25,334 nt of DNA. Origin: Cloacimonetes bacterium UBA5284 (GTDB lineage: Bacteria; Cloacimonadota; Cloacimonadia; Cloacimonadales; Cloacimonadaceae). Shown piece after piece: positions 24,596 to 25,334 of this stretch (positions are counted from its first letter, which is position 1; every line of letters begins with the position of its first letter). The stretch is from NCBI GenBank assembly GCA_002410505.1, contig DHSO01000032.1, forward strand, positions 2,087 through 27,420, read 5' to 3'. A model generated the notes under the pieces. It did no database searches. It had not been told where the DNA came from and was given only the letters and a program-made list of their open reading frames with translations. A program made the position numbers and the translations under genes.

Positions 24596-24981
24596 AAGCG
24601 CCTCCCATTAGTTATTGCTGGGTGCTACTCTACTGCATGGCAATAACTTGGGAAGTCCTTTCCGCTGATTAACGGGGAATTCTGGATAAATCTTCAGACA
24701 ATTCTGCTTCCCCGGTACTTCACAATATAATGCCCAGGACACAACCATGAGTAAACAGATTCCTACAAACTAAAAATGTCCTAAAATGCAGCCCATCTAT
24801 TTGCCATAAATAGAGATAACCATGTTTTCTGCCGTTAAGACTTGAGAACCCGTTTTATGGACTCAGTTCAGACCGGGAGTTATTTACTGATGCGGGTAAA
24901 CGCACTACTGGCGCAGCCTAAAAAATGAGCTAATAGTTTTCCTAAATTCGATGGTCTGAAAATACCCTGAAAGGAGTCCAA
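24596..24981. other. Non-coding interior of the transposon's right end
   Basis: I see no gene here. One degenerate partial match to the end sites may occur at about 24810-24830 (atttgcc...gata) but I do not count it. The promoter of the transposase operon probably lies in this stretch; no clear -35/-10 pair is visible. Confidence 0.35.
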
Positions 24982-25129
24982 ATTTGCAAAAGCCCTGATA
25001 CTGAAACGTCCAAAAACGTCCAAACACCGCTGTGACACAGTCTAAAGCCAGTCCTATTCATCTCACAATCCTATAAACAGTTACGACCACTGTGACAGGT
25101 GAAACCCATTTGCAAGTTTGGGTGATACT
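24982..25129 (-). repeat. Inverted end sites: right end of the Mu/Tn7-like element
   Basis: Two copies of the left-end site occur in opposite orientation. On the minus strand they read AGTATCA-GGGCTT-TTGCAAAT (24982-25002) and AGTATCA-CCCAAAC-TTGCAAAT (25108-25129). Two accactgtgacag-type motifs lie between them (accgctgtgacac 25026-25038 and accactgtgacag 25086-25098, 60 bp apart). The sparse spacing contrasts with the dense left end, as in Tn7, whose two ends also differ. The outer boundary is to the right of 25129; the nearest CA dinucleotide is at about 25186 and I cannot confirm it as the terminus. Confidence 0.7.
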
Positions 25130-25334
25130 TTATAATAGATTTTTCCGGATACTGATGCTGCGGTTGATCTCCCTACCGGGGTTGTCAATACTGAAGAATC
25201 CTGTGCGATGTTTTATATGAAGCAAAAAACGAAAGTAGCGCCAAAGGCATGAGGTAGCCTAGCAGCTGTTACCGCAGATATGCAGAGCATTTTTGATGTG
25301 GTGTTTCGGGTGTCATTGCTGAAATACAGCGCAT
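25130..25334. other. Flank beyond the last right-end site
   Basis: The element terminus and possibly a little flanking chromosome are here. No start-to-stop gene is seen. A minus-strand frame open at the window edge (ending ...PHAFGATFVFCFI at about 25217) is too short to judge. Confidence 0.3.

Noticed and set aside
12761..25192. A target-site duplication flanking the element (for example attga before TGTCAAG at 12766)
   Set aside because: No matching 5-bp sequence follows a CA dinucleotide at the right side within the window, so the termini cannot be fixed from this sequence.

Overview
The window looks like part of a chromosome from an uncultured, didermic (Gram-negative-type) bacterium. 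My best guess is a Candidatus Cloacimonadota (Cloacimonetes)-like lineage. The clues are a large secreted protein with a C-terminal FlgD-Ig/type A sorting-like domain, a LruC-domain lipoprotein, an outer-membrane barrel remnant and strong AGGAGG ribosome sites at moderate GC. The assignment rests on recognised resemblance only.

Left part (1-12,720), ordinary chromosome. An intergenic stretch holding a perfect 49-bp hairpin (198-246) precedes a 899-residue secreted protein on the minus strand. After a gap with a probable frameshifted outer-membrane barrel remnant (3650-4101) comes a compact minus-strand operon, in transcription order: UmuC-like Y-family polymerase, IMPACT/YigZ protein, ChaN-like secreted protein, Memo-family (AmmeMemoRadiSam B) and AMMECR1-family (AmmeMemoRadiSam A). 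Divergent from it are a GT8-like glycosyltransferase and a LruC lipoprotein, closed by a clear terminator and met by a convergent pirin gene.

Right part (about 12,770-25,130), a Mu/Tn7-type transposon. Six tandem copies of a 21-22 bp site (AGTATCA-N6/7-TTGCAAAT) lie at 12,811-12,963, and two more in inverted orientation lie at 24,982-25,129. This is the layout expected of MuA/TnsB-type transposase binding sites at the two ends of one element. All genes between them are on the minus strand. The core is a MuA-like DDE transposase (broken by two frameshifts and an in-frame stop), a MuB/TnsC-like AAA ATPase and a winged-helix protein. An array of accactgtgacag-type inverted motifs sits directly upstream of the transposase.

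The cargo is the most interesting part. It holds a CDC48-like AAA+ ATPase, a possible 46-aa protein behind its own promoter with flanking palindromes, a Sel1/TPR protein, a one-pass membrane protein with a disordered tail, an Nmad3-family protein (linked in the literature to nucleic-acid base modification), a TerB-domain protein and a TM2-domain membrane protein. The Sel1 and TerB proteins end in the same ~144-residue DUF4268-like domain (about 80% identical), on unrelated N-termini. The two membrane proteins share a repeated short P-x-[KR]-[FY]-x-P-type motif. I infer one interacting, membrane-linked system, possibly an anti-phage or other conflict system, carried as transposon cargo. I do not recognise it as a described system; the function is not proven by sequence.
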